The translations under genes were made by a program, and so were the position numbers. This document shows positions 10,476-17,700 of a stretch of DNA of 40,387 bases, piece after piece (position 1 is the first letter of the stretch; the number at the start of each line of letters is the position of its first letter). The notes under the pieces are model-generated. The model was given only the letters and a program-made list of their open reading frames with translations, did no database searches and was not told the DNA's origin. Origin of the DNA: CAYLNM01 sp964385045 (GTDB lineage: Bacteria > Planctomycetota > Phycisphaerae > Phycisphaerales > SM1A02); assembly GCA_964385045.1 (NCBI GenBank), contig CAYLNM010000023.1:1-40387 (forward strand). Reading direction: 5' to 3'.

Positions 10476-10481
10476 TACCCT
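10476..10481 (+). promoter_or_regulatory. -10 element TACCCT of mutM (leaderless)
   Basis: TACCCT ends 5 bases before the mutM ATG, so transcription would start at or next to the start codon. Nearly the same 20 bases (TCCTACCCTTCG then CCATGCCC) recur at 9017-9036 with one inserted base. No clear -35 box was seen. Confidence 0.45.
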
Positions 10482-10486
10482 TCGCC

Positions 10487-11323
10487 ATGCCCGAGCTGCC
10501 CGAAGTCGAGCGCGCCCGACGACTCGTGGAGTCGGTCGCGGTGGGCCGGACGATCGACCGCTGCCGCTGCGCCGATGACGACATCGTCTTCGACGGCGTG
10601 TCGCCGCGGACGGTCGCACGCCGCCTCACCGGGCGCCGCGTCGAGGCCGCCCGCCGCCGCGGCAAGCAGATGTGGCTCGTCCTCGACCGGCCCCCCCATC
10701 CGCTGCTGCACCTCGGCATGACCGGGCACGTCCGCACGCCGGACGACGAGGGGATCGTCTACGAGTCGGGGGCGAAGCGGGTGGACGGCGAATGGCCGCC
10801 GCGGTTCTGGAAGATCCACGTCCATCTGGACGACGGCGGCGAGTTCGTGATGACCAATCCGCGGCGGCTCGGCCGGATCCGGCTCCGCGACGAGCCGGAG
10901 GCGGAACCGCCGATCTCGGAGCTCGGCTTCGACGCCCTCGACGAGGTCCCGCCGCTGCCGGAGTTCCGCCGGCTGCTCGAGGGCCGCCGCGGGAACGTCA
11001 AGGGCCTGCTGATGAGCCAAGGCTTCGCCGCCGGCGTCGGCAACTGGATCGCCGACGAAGTGCTGTACCAGGCGCGGATCGACCCGCGGCGGGACGTTCC
11101 GTCGCTCACCGCCGACGAGGTGAAGCGGCTGCGGTCCAGGCTGGTCTCGGTCGTCCGGCGGGCCTGCGACGTGAACGCCGACAAGGCGTCCTTCCCCAAG
11201 TCGTGGCTGTTCCACCACCGGTGGGGGAAGAACAGCGAGGCGCGGACGCACGACGGGAAGGAGATCGACCACCTCACCGTCGCCGGCCGCACCACCGCGT
11301 GGGTGCCGGCCGTCCAGCGATGA
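10487..11323 (+). CDS. mutM: Formamidopyrimidine-DNA glycosylase, zincless-finger type
   Basis: This base-excision repair enzyme removes oxidised purines such as 8-oxoguanine and nicks the DNA at the abasic site. The 278-residue product begins MPELPEVE, giving the catalytic Pro2 and Glu3. HLGMTGHV lies in the N-terminal domain, and the helix-two-turn-helix segment reads KGLLMSQGFAAGVGNWIADE. The C-terminus has no CxxC pairs: after FPKSWLFHHRWGKN it ends VAGRTTAWVPAVQ, which keeps the arginine-bearing turn but lacks zinc ligands, as in plant and fungal Fpg proteins and zincless-finger NEIL1. The start is fixed by the obligatory MPELPE. Its stop overlaps the next start (ATGA), so it heads the zinc-ribbon array. 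Confidence 0.93.
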   Translation: MPELPEVERARRLVESVAVGRTIDRCRCADDDIVFDGVSPRTVARRLTGRRVEAARRRGKQMWLVLDRPPHPLLHLGMTGHVRTPDDEGIVYESGAKRVDGEWPPRFWKIHVHLDDGGEFVMTNPRRLGRIRLRDEPEAEPPISELGFDALDEVPPLPEFRRLLEGRRGNVKGLLMSQGFAAGVGNWIADEVLYQARIDPRRDVPSLTADEVKRLRSRLVSVVRRACDVNADKASFPKSWLFHHRWGKNSEARTHDGKEIDHLTVAGRTTAWVPAVQR

Positions 11324-12042
11324 TCGCCGAGCGCCGGCAGTTCGACCCCCGCCGCGACCCCGCCGACGAACCGGCCCCGACGGCGTCCTCGTCGCCGGAC
11401 GACGGACCACGTCAGCCGGGGCCGGAACCGGGGCCGAGGCCGGAGCCGGCGGACGATCCCGCCGCGGCCGAGCTCCTCGAGACCGGCACGATCGAGTCCT
11501 TCCCCGACCAGCCGCTGCCGGGCGACGCGGCGGCCGCCGGTGCGTCCGCCCGCCCGGGCCCCCGCGGCGGGCTCGCCCGCTGGTGGCTGCACGCCGTCCG
11601 GGGCTGGCCCGAGGCCCTGCCCTTCGACCGCCCGCTGCTCGACGCCTGCTTCCGCGACGCGGCCCGGCCCGGCGTCGAGGCCGATCTCCGCGCGCGGTTC
11701 CGGGCCCAGGACGACCGGCTCGGGCGGTTCCCGTGGGCGATCGCGGTGCTCGAGCTGATCGTGGACGCCCCGCTGCTGGTGCTGCCGTTCGTGGCGGGCC
11801 TCGACTGGTTCCTCGGCTGGCTGGCGGTGGTGATCCTCTTCGAGTGGTTCGCGAGCCGCGTCGCGTTCCGCCAGTGGTTCCACCCGCGGATGCGGGCGCT
11901 GCTTCGCCGGCGGGGCGTGGACTGCTGCCTGCGGTGCGGCCACCTGATCGAGAGCCGGGAGCCGGCCGCAGCGTGTCCCGAGTGCGGGCAGCGGCACGAC
12001 CGGTTCCCGCTTCGGTGGGCCGGGGGCTTGGCGCCGCCCTGA
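11320..12042 (+). CDS. Zinc-ribbon membrane protein, paralogue 1 of the array
   Basis: 240 residues, translationally coupled to mutM by ATGA. The first 85 residues are proline/alanine/acid-rich and probably disordered. Then comes the array signature RGWPEALPFD (about 92-101), two hydrophobic helices (AIAVLELIVDAPLLVLPFV and FLGWLAVVILFEWF), a basic linker RMRALLRRRGVD, and the zinc ribbon CLRC...CPEC followed by FPLRWAGGLAPP. The layout predicts two membrane passes with a C-terminal metal site, probably cytoplasmic given the arginine-rich linker. No enzyme motif is present and I know no named family. Pieces of a second copy of this gene lie at 9.03-9.18 kb. Confidence 0.82.
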   Translation: MIAERRQFDPRRDPADEPAPTASSSPDDGPRQPGPEPGPRPEPADDPAAAELLETGTIESFPDQPLPGDAAAAGASARPGPRGGLARWWLHAVRGWPEALPFDRPLLDACFRDAARPGVEADLRARFRAQDDRLGRFPWAIAVLELIVDAPLLVLPFVAGLDWFLGWLAVVILFEWFASRVAFRQWFHPRMRALLRRRGVDCCLRCGHLIESREPAAACPECGQRHDRFPLRWAGGLAPP

Positions 12043-12080
12043 GGAGATCCGATCGTGTCGTGGTCGGCCGGCCGAGCCCG

Positions 12081-12776
12081 ATGACCGAGGCCACCCGCAC
12101 GCCGACCGCCTCCGTGCCGCCCACCGCCTCCGAGATCCGCCCGATGCCCGACGGCCTCGATGCCCCTCGCGCGTTGCCCGCGGCCCCCGCGGCCCCCGCG
12201 TCGCCCGCGGCCCCCGAGGCCCCCGCGTCGCCCGGCGCGTCGTCCCGTCCGCGCGGGTCCGGCGACGACCTTCCCGCGAGCCGGAGCCGCCGGGACTGGG
12301 AGCGGATGAAGGGCTGGCCGGAGGGCGTGCCGATCACGGTCGGACTCGTGCGGGAGGTCGCCTTCGAGCTGCAGCGGACGAGCGTGCGCGAGGAGCTCAT
12401 GAACCGGCTGCGGGCCTCGAAGCTCGCTCCGAATCCGATGCACGCGGGCCTCTGGGTCGCCGTCGTCGCGGTGGTTCCCCAGAGCCACATGCTGCTGCGC
12501 TTCGTCGATCATCATCCCGGGGCGATGGTCGTCTGGCTCGCCCTGCTGCTCGCGGTGACGTGGTGGGCCCTCGGCCGGATGATCGGATCGCTGCACGGCC
12601 CGTCGCTCCGAGCGGGCCTCCGCCGCGCCGGGATCGACTGCTGCGTGCGGTGCGGCCACCTCCTCGGCGGCGTCGGCCCCGACGTCACGTGTCCGGAGTG
12701 CGGGCAGGCGCACGACCAGCTGCCGCTCGGCTGGGGACCGGGACCGATCGAGCCCGCCGCGGGACCGCGGCGATGA
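12081..12776 (+). CDS. Zinc-ribbon membrane protein, paralogue 2 of the array
   Basis: 231 residues, starting 38 bases after paralogue 1, the only real gap in the array. A low-complexity Ala/Pro/Ser N-terminus with repeated AAPASP-like units (about 30-55) precedes the signatures KGWPEGVP and FELQRTSVREEL. Two hydrophobic segments follow (GLWVAVVAVVP and MVVWLALLLAVTWWALG), then RRAGIDCCVRCGHLL...CPECGQ and LPLGWGPGPIEPA. The C-terminal LGWGPGPI motif is shared with paralogues 3 and 4. The ATG is favoured over other sites because the conserved region begins well inside it. It ends with ATGA into paralogue 3. Function unknown. Confidence 0.82.
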   Translation: MTEATRTPTASVPPTASEIRPMPDGLDAPRALPAAPAAPASPAAPEAPASPGASSRPRGSGDDLPASRSRRDWERMKGWPEGVPITVGLVREVAFELQRTSVREELMNRLRASKLAPNPMHAGLWVAVVAVVPQSHMLLRFVDHHPGAMVVWLALLLAVTWWALGRMIGSLHGPSLRAGLRRAGIDCCVRCGHLLGGVGPDVTCPECGQAHDQLPLGWGPGPIEPAAGPRR

Positions 12777-13369
12777 GCGCCATCCCTCCCGGCACCGCGT
12801 CCCGCGTCCGTCCGCTCCCCGGCGCCACCGCGGCCGGCGCCGCGACCGGGGCCCGCACCCGGTGGGACGGCATCCGCGGGTGGCCGGACGGCCTGCCCGT
12901 CGACCGGCGTCTCGACGAGCGGGTGGCGTTCGAGCTGCAGCGCACGAGCATCAAGCGCGAGCTCGTCCGCCGCTCGCGCGGCCGGCTCGCGGACACCCGA
13001 GACACCCTCGCCATCTTCGGCCTCGGCGTGCTGGTGCTCCACTTCTCGAGCGAGGTCACGGACGGCCTGCTGCTTCGCCCGCTGCTCGCCTTCGCCGTCC
13101 ACGCCGTCGTCGTCGGCGGCTACGGCCTCTGGGCCGCGTGTCATCTCGTCCGGCGATTCCGGGCGCCCCATCTTCGCGCGATGCTCCGCCGCAACGGCGT
13201 CGACTGCTGCATCGGCTGCGGGTTCCTCATGGCCCGCGGCGAGCCGGCGGACACCTGTCCCGAGTGCGGACGCGAGCACGCCGACTTCCCGATCGGCTGG
13301 GGACCGGGACCGATCGCCGGGACCGCGGCCGCCGTCACGCACCCCGCCGCCGGGGACACCACCCCGTGA
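12773..13369 (+). CDS. Zinc-ribbon membrane protein, paralogue 3 of the array
   Basis: 198 residues, coupled to paralogue 2 by ATGA. The short N-terminus leads into RGWPDGLPVDRR and FELQRTSIKREL, then two hydrophobic segments (TLAIFGLGVLVLHF and LLAFAVHAVVVGGYGLWAA), the basic RAMLRRNGVDCC, and the ribbon CIGC...CPEC with FPIGWGPGPIAG. The segment GFLMARGEPADTCPECGREH is identical to the matching stretch of paralogue 4, which marks the two as the most recent duplicates. The amphipathic, charged FELQRTS helix before the first membrane segment could be a contact surface between paralogues; this is inference. Confidence 0.82.
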   Translation: MSAIPPGTASRVRPLPGATAAGAATGARTRWDGIRGWPDGLPVDRRLDERVAFELQRTSIKRELVRRSRGRLADTRDTLAIFGLGVLVLHFSSEVTDGLLLRPLLAFAVHAVVVGGYGLWAACHLVRRFRAPHLRAMLRRNGVDCCIGCGFLMARGEPADTCPECGREHADFPIGWGPGPIAGTAAAVTHPAAGDTTP

Positions 13370-14007
13370 CCGCGACCTCCCCCACGCCGCCCCCGCCGCC
13401 GCATTCGCCCCGGAAGCCCGACTCGGCGCCCGCCGCGCGACCCTCCCCCGGCCCTCCGCCCGCCGGCCGTCCCGGCCGCTATCGACGGTGGCACGCCGGC
13501 CTCCGCGGATGGCCCGATGCCCTGCCGCTCGACCTGCCGCTCGAGGCGCGCGCGATGTTCGAGCTGCAGCGGACGAGCGTGAAGACGGAGCTCGCGCGAC
13601 GATCCCGAGGTGCGCTGGCCACGAGCGGCTCTGCCCTCGGCCTCGGCGTGCTGTGCCTCTTCGTGTACTCCGGCGCGCGCTTCGGGGCCGAGCAGCTCCT
13701 CGGGTCGACGGTGCTCGCGGGGATGATCGCCTTCATCGTCGCCGCCCCGCTCGCCGCGTGGAGCATCCTCCGCGTGACGCGGCTCGTCCACGCTCCCCGT
13801 CTTCGGGCGGCTCTTCGCCGCGAGGGCATCGACTGCTGCATCCGCTGCGGATTCCTCATGGCCCGCGGCGAGCCCGCCGACACCTGCCCCGAGTGCGGCC
13901 GCGAGCACCGCGACTTCCCGCTCGGCTGGGGCCCGGGGCCGATCGCCGCGACCACCTCGAACGCCGGTGGAGACAGGCCGCCATCCGCGGAGAACGGCCG
14001 CCGATGA
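13366..14007 (+). CDS. Zinc-ribbon membrane protein, paralogue 4 of the array
   Basis: 213 residues, starting with GTG that overlaps the paralogue 3 stop (GTGA). The N-terminal 45 residues are almost entirely proline, serine and alanine. The conserved part reads RGWPDALPLDLP, FELQRTSVKTEL, two hydrophobic helices (ALGLGVLCLFVYSG and VLAGMIAFIVAAPLAAWSIL), RAALRREGIDCC, ribbon CIRC...CPEC, and FPLGWGPGPIAAT. It is closest to paralogue 3, being near-identical around the ribbon. The frame is open far upstream through paralogue 3, but the coupled GTG is the only start that fits the family. Function unknown. Confidence 0.8.
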   Translation: MTATSPTPPPPPHSPRKPDSAPAARPSPGPPPAGRPGRYRRWHAGLRGWPDALPLDLPLEARAMFELQRTSVKTELARRSRGALATSGSALGLGVLCLFVYSGARFGAEQLLGSTVLAGMIAFIVAAPLAAWSILRVTRLVHAPRLRAALRREGIDCCIRCGFLMARGEPADTCPECGREHRDFPLGWGPGPIAATTSNAGGDRPPSAENGRR

Positions 14008-14483
14008 GCCACCCCCTCGCCCGTCTCGACCTCCTCGAGCCGGAGCTCGGCCTCGAGCCGGACGAGCGCCGCGCCGTCTCGCGTGCCGCCCGCGATCGTG
14101 CCGGCATGAGCGACGCGCAGCGGCGGCGACTGCATCCCGGCGGCCTCGAGCCGCCCCGGCGCCGCCGCGTCCTCGAGACCCTCGTCGCGGTCGTCCCGTG
14201 GTGTCTCGGCTCGGCGACGATCGTCGCCCTTGCCCTCGGCGGCTGGCGACCGCGGCTGCTCGCGGTCGTCTTCGCGGCCGAGCTCCTGGTGATCGTCGCG
14301 TTCACCGCGTGGGCCTCGGCCGCGGCGTTCCTCCCCTGGCGCTGGGCAATCCTCCGCGAGCGCGGCCGCGATCTCTGCCTCCACTGCGGGGCCCAGGCGG
14401 GCGGCGACGCGCGGACGCCGACGCGGTGCGCCGAGTGCGGGGCGACGAGTCCGGCGGCGCTCGCGGCGAGCGGCGACGCATGA
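14004..14483 (+). CDS. Zinc-ribbon membrane protein, paralogue 5 of the array (divergent subtype)
   Basis: 159 residues, coupled to paralogue 4 by ATGA. It lacks the GWP and FELQRTS signatures. Instead it has SDAQRRRLHPGGLEPPRRRR before two hydrophobic helices (VLETLVAVVPWCLGSATIV and LLAVVFAAELLVIVAFTAWA), then FLPWRWAILRERGRDLCLHC and a second pair CAEC. The ribbon spacing and the WAILRERG motif are shared with paralogue 6, so 5 and 6 form a second subfamily. The architecture (cytoplasmic lead, two helices, C-terminal ribbon) is the same as in 1-4. Confidence 0.8.
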   Translation: MSHPLARLDLLEPELGLEPDERRAVSRAARDRAGMSDAQRRRLHPGGLEPPRRRRVLETLVAVVPWCLGSATIVALALGGWRPRLLAVVFAAELLVIVAFTAWASAAAFLPWRWAILRERGRDLCLHCGAQAGGDARTPTRCAECGATSPAALAASGDA

Positions 14484-15058
14484 GGCGCGGCGGCCTCCTG
14501 CGGCGGGCGAGCCGCGGCCAGTTCCGCCTCGTGTGGCACACGATGATCCGCACGCTCGACGAAGTGCCCGATCTCTCCCGCGCCGAGCGACGCCGGATCG
14601 CGACCGAGGCGATGGATCGCGCGCGGGCCGCGGCGGGCACGCCCGACGCCGTGGTCCCGGGCCGCTTCACGCCCCCCGGCGCGGCCCGCCCGACGCGCCG
14701 GCTCCTGCAGGCGCTGCCGGTGGTCCTGGGACTCGCGTTCTTCTTCTCCGTCTCGCGGCTCGCCCCGCCCATCGGGACGACCGCCGGGCTCTCGGTGCGC
14801 GCCGCGGCGTTCGTGACGATGCTCGGCCTCGTCTGGGCGGCGCTCGTGGTCGTCGCGCGGCCGGTCCACCTGCCGTACGTCTGGGCGATCCTCCGCGAAC
14901 GCGGCATCGACGCCTGCCTGCACTGCGGCGGCATCGGCGCCGGGTCCGGCCGCGCGTGGACCCGGTGCCCCGAGTGCGGCGAGCGCAATCCGCCGTCGCC
15001 GGACGAGCAGCACGCGGAGCCGCCGGCGGACCGCGACGCGGCGACCGTCGATGACTGA
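14480..15058 (+). CDS. Zinc-ribbon membrane protein, paralogue 6 of the array (divergent subtype)
   Basis: 192 residues, coupled to paralogue 5 by ATGA; last gene of the array. A basic N-terminus leads to a helical region (LSRAERRRIATEAMDRARAA), PGRFTPPGAARPTRR, two hydrophobic helices (LLQALPVVLGLAFFFSV and AAAFVTMLGLVWAALVVVA), VWAILRERGIDACLHC and CPEC. The acidic tail after the ribbon (about 22 residues) is longer than in paralogue 5. No gene on the same strand follows: the next features are on the minus strand and point toward it, so the transcript probably ends at about 15.06-15.1 kb. Confidence 0.8.
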   Translation: MRRGGLLRRASRGQFRLVWHTMIRTLDEVPDLSRAERRRIATEAMDRARAAAGTPDAVVPGRFTPPGAARPTRRLLQALPVVLGLAFFFSVSRLAPPIGTTAGLSVRAAAFVTMLGLVWAALVVVARPVHLPYVWAILRERGIDACLHCGGIGAGSGRAWTRCPECGERNPPSPDEQHAEPPADRDAATVDD

Positions 15059-15101
15059 CCCGCGCCGGTGGCTTCACGAGGTGCCCCCGGGGAAGCCGCC
15101 G

Positions 15102-15563
15102 TCAGCCGCCCAGCCCCAGCAGCCGCTCGTGCAGCGTCAGCGTCGCCGCCATCGACCGCCGCGACACCGTCTCCCGCGGCGTGTGGTAGCCGGAGGTCGG
15201 CAGCTGGATCGTGGTGCCGGTGATCTCGCCGCCGGTGGCGTCGACCACTGTCGGGCGGCGCGTCGCCCGCCCGCCGCGTCACGAAGGCCGCGTACTGCAG
15301 CTCGTCCGGCCCGGTGCACGTGAGTCCGTGGCGATCGACGTGCACGGAGACGGTGCCCGCGTCGGGATCGCCGCCGAGGGCCTCCAGCCGATCGTCGTAC
15401 GCGCGGCAGGCGACGCCGAGCCCGGCCAGCTCGCGCTCGAAGTGCACGAGGAAGGGCCGCTCGTCGCCGACCACCGACGGCACCGAGTGCAGGCGCCGGG
15501 TCGTCTCGATCCAGGCGTGAGGCCATCGCCGGGCGGCGCGTCCGCCCGCGGGGCCGTGCTCAC
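15102..15563 (-). pseudogene. Frameshifted, internally deleted M42-like peptidase gene
   Basis: A GTG at 15563 overlaps the nuoI stop (GTGA) and opens STAPRADAPPGDGLTP. A one-base shift near 15520 is needed to continue AWIETTRRLHSVPSVVGDER and then SVHVDRHGLTCTGPDE, including the H-x-D metal-ligand pattern of M42/M20-type aminopeptidases. A second shift near 15245 leads to GTTIQLPTSGYHTPRETVSR and the stop at 15102; this resembles the end of the same peptidase type. The central part of about 200 residues is absent, so even without the shifts the product would be incomplete. Family assignment is from memory of motifs and is moderate. Assembly error could explain one shift but not the deletion. 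Confidence 0.55.
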
Positions 15564-16117
15564 ATCGGCTTCTCGCCGACGGTCTCGTCGAAGACCTTCA
15601 GCAGCTTGGTCTTGTCGAAGATCATCTCCTTGCGGGAGAGACCGGTGACCTCGTAGTGCGGCGTGAGCTCGATGGCATCGCAGGGGCACGCCTCCTCGCA
15701 CATGCCGCAGAAGATGCACCGCAGCTCGTCGATGTCGAACTGCTTGGGGTACTTCTCGCGGTCGGGCCAGGGCGACTCCTCGGCCACGATGTGGATGCAG
15801 TTGGCCGGGCACGCGGTCGAGCACATGAAGCACGCGACGCAGCGGACGCGGCCGTCCTCGTCCTTGTTCAGGCGGTGCACGCCGCGGAAGGTCGAGCGCT
15901 CCTGCCCGCCCTCGAGCACCGGGCGGTCGTCGCGCTTCTCCTCCGGATACTGCACCACCCAGATGTTGTTCTTGTTCTTCCCGTCGCGGCCGGCGTTGCC
16001 GAGCATGTGCCGCATGGTGGTGCCCAGCCCGCGCACGATCTCGGGCACGAAGAGCGCCTCGCTGCGGTTGAGCTTCTTCGGGTTGACGTCGATGTAGTCG
16101 CCGTTGTTCGAGACCAT
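15560..16117 (-). CDS. nuoI: NADH-quinone oxidoreductase subunit I
   Basis: NuoI is the membrane-arm-proximal iron-sulfur subunit of respiratory complex I, carrying clusters N6a and N6b. The 185-residue protein has both ferredoxin-type [4Fe-4S] motifs, CVACFMCSTACP and CIFCGMCEEACP, about 40 residues apart, which is the normal NuoI pattern. Its length is also typical. No other nuo gene is adjacent: upstream is the divergent atp cluster, downstream a broken peptidase gene. The start at 16117 is the only good ATG before the conserved RGLGTTMRHML segment; it has a weak GGA-rich leader. A possible -10 lies at 16211-16216. Confidence 0.93.
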   Translation of the reverse strand: MVSNNGDYIDVNPKKLNRSEALFVPEIVRGLGTTMRHMLGNAGRDGKNKNNIWVVQYPEEKRDDRPVLEGGQERSTFRGVHRLNKDEDGRVRCVACFMCSTACPANCIHIVAEESPWPDREKYPKQFDIDELRCIFCGMCEEACPCDAIELTPHYEVTGLSRKEMIFDKTKLLKVFDETVGEKPM

Positions 16118-16476
16118 GGGCGTCCGGATCCGGTGATCGGGTCGAGGCGAGGAGAAGGCGTCGGCCGGGTCCGCCGGGTGGACGGATCCGCCGGGCGGGT
16201 TCGGGAGGACAGTCTAGGAAGCGGCGGGCCGGCAATCCGCGCGAAGACGGCGATCGCGCGGCGGCGGGCGACGAGCGGCGTCCGGCGGGGCCGGGGCGTC
16301 CGGTCCGCGCGGGCCCCTGCCCGCCCACGTCCGCGGCCGCCCCCCCGCCGACCGAGCGGCCGGTCGCGGCCGACGAACCACCGCGCGGCGACCGGCCCGT
16401 TCCTCTATAAAGGAATGCACGCCGAGCCTCGTGAAGTTCTTCACGAATCATCCACCGCCCGTCCACGGGGCCGCCC
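16118..16476. promoter_or_regulatory. Divergent promoter region between nuoI and atpZ
   Basis: This 359-base region separates two respiratory transcripts. On the minus strand TAGACT (reverse complement of 16211-16216) is a candidate nuoI -10, giving a leader of about 85-90 bases. On the plus strand TATAAA at 16406-16411 is the only A+T-rich hexamer and a candidate -10 for the atp cluster, with an inverted repeat 18 bases downstream. The rest is GC-rich and carries no gene. Confidence 0.5.
16429..16446. promoter_or_regulatory. Inverted repeat downstream of the presumed atp promoter
   Basis: TCGTGAA-GTTC-TTCACGA has perfect 7-base arms around a 4-base centre. It starts 18 bases after the TATAAA hexamer and ends 30 bases before the atpZ ATG, so it would lie in the leader or over the start of transcription. 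A comparable repeat sits upstream of ndh at 29626-29645. Confidence 0.45.
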
Positions 16477-17109
16477 ATGCCGCCGGCCGATCGCAGTCCG
16501 TCGTCCCGATCCCCGGGCCCCGCCCGCGGCGGCGGCGAGCCCGGGCGGACCGCCCAGGACCCGAACGCCTACTCCGCCGGCCTCTGGAAGGTCTCCGGGC
16601 TCGGGATGACCATGCTCTCGGAGGTCCTCGGCGGAGCCCTCATCGGGTTCTGCCTCGACTACCTCTTCAAGACGACGCCGGTCCTGCTGGTCGTGTTCTC
16701 GCTGCTCGGCCTCGTGGTGGCCCTCACCGGCTTCATCCGCGCCGCCCTCGGCGTCTCCGGTCAGGCCGGGCGCGATGCCCGCGACGCGGTCGCCGCCGGC
16801 CGGGCCACGGCCCTGCCCGAGGAGCCTGAGGACGACGCGCCGCCCGATGCCGCGGAGCTCACCGGCGCCCATCCGACCGCCGAGCTCGAGGCGGAGCTCC
16901 GCGCCGAGCTCGAGTCCCTCGCCGCCACCCTGCAGGATGAGGCGGATGCCGCCCGGGGCGACGAGGACGTCGATCCGGACGACCGTCCGTCCGCCGCGCC
17001 CGGGCAGGCAGGCAAGACGGGCGAGGTGGGCGACGCGGACGACGCGCCGCCCCCCGCCCGCGACCGCGACGACCGTGACGACCGCGACCGGAGGCCGCGC
17101 GACCCATGA
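16477..17109 (+). CDS. atpZ: AtpZ/AtpI-type ATP synthase accessory membrane protein
   Basis: Members of the AtpZ (F0F1-ATPase gene 1) family sit at the head of atp operons and, with AtpI, help insert the c-ring or move Mg2+/Ca2+. Residues 32-92 fit the family: a short helix LWKVSGLGMTMLSEVLGG followed by the hydrophobic hairpin GALIGFCLDYLF and LLVVFSLLGLVVALTGFI. The normal protein is about 70-110 residues; this one has 210 because of a C-terminal tail of about 115 residues rich in Ala, Asp, Glu and Pro with a possible short coiled coil (LEAELRAELESLAATLQDEA). It overlaps the next gene by ATGA. Start choice is moderate: there is no clear ribosome site. Confidence 0.75.
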   Translation: MPPADRSPSSRSPGPARGGGEPGRTAQDPNAYSAGLWKVSGLGMTMLSEVLGGALIGFCLDYLFKTTPVLLVVFSLLGLVVALTGFIRAALGVSGQAGRDARDAVAAGRATALPEEPEDDAPPDAAELTGAHPTAELEAELRAELESLAATLQDEADAARGDEDVDPDDRPSAAPGQAGKTGEVGDADDAPPPARDRDDRDDRDRRPRDP

Positions 17110-17696
17110 CCCCCGTGACGCCGTCGCCGCCCCCGCACCAGCCGCGGTCGTCCGGCCCCGGGTCCGCCGCCGGCGCACCCGGTGCGCCGCGCCGCGACGG
17201 AGCCACGGCACCGCCCGGGCCCCCGCCGACGGACGCGCGCCGCCTGGTCACGCTGCCCACCGCGCGGCTGCTCGCGGCCACGCTCATCCCGTGCATCGTC
17301 GTCGCCCTCGCGTGGATGGCGCTCGCCGCGGTGCTCGGCTGGCCCCGTCCCCGCGTCGTCGCCGGACCCGCCGGCGCGGGCTGGGTGGCGCTCGTCGGGA
17401 CCGGCTGCGTGCTCGCCATGACCCCCTGGAGTCCCCGGTCCCTCGGCACCTGGCCGCTGGTCTGGACGGCCGCCGGCTTCGTCCGTCTGCTCGCCGCCCT
17501 CGGGGGGGGCCTGTTGCTATACTCCCGGCCCCCATTCGGGGGGGCATTCGTGTTCGCCCCCGTGACCGTGGCCTATCTCGCCGTGATGGCCGTCGAGACG
17601 CGGGAGTACGCCCGCGCGATGGGGCGTCTGCAAGCCACCGACGCCGGTCCGGATCCGGCCGACGACGACCGGATCCCCACCCACTCCTCGGAGTGA
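17106..17696 (+). CDS. AtpI-like ATP synthase accessory membrane protein
   Basis: 196 residues, coupled to atpZ by ATGA and ending 4 bases before atpB. A proline-rich N-terminus (about 40 residues) is followed by four predicted membrane helices: LLAATLIPCIVVALAWMALA, WVALVGTGCVLAM, WTAAGFVRLLAALGGGLLLY and FVFAPVTVAYLAVMAVE. Position and topology fit subunit I, but sequence similarity is low, so the name is by context. The codons for LLYS (17515-17526) contain a near-consensus TATACT and lie next to a GC-rich stem (GCCCCC-ATTC-GGGGGGC). Confidence 0.6.
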   Translation: MTPVTPSPPPHQPRSSGPGSAAGAPGAPRRDGATAPPGPPPTDARRLVTLPTARLLAATLIPCIVVALAWMALAAVLGWPRPRVVAGPAGAGWVALVGTGCVLAMTPWSPRSLGTWPLVWTAAGFVRLLAALGGGLLLYSRPPFGGAFVFAPVTVAYLAVMAVETREYARAMGRLQATDAGPDPADDDRIPTHSSE

Positions 17697-17700
17697 CCGC

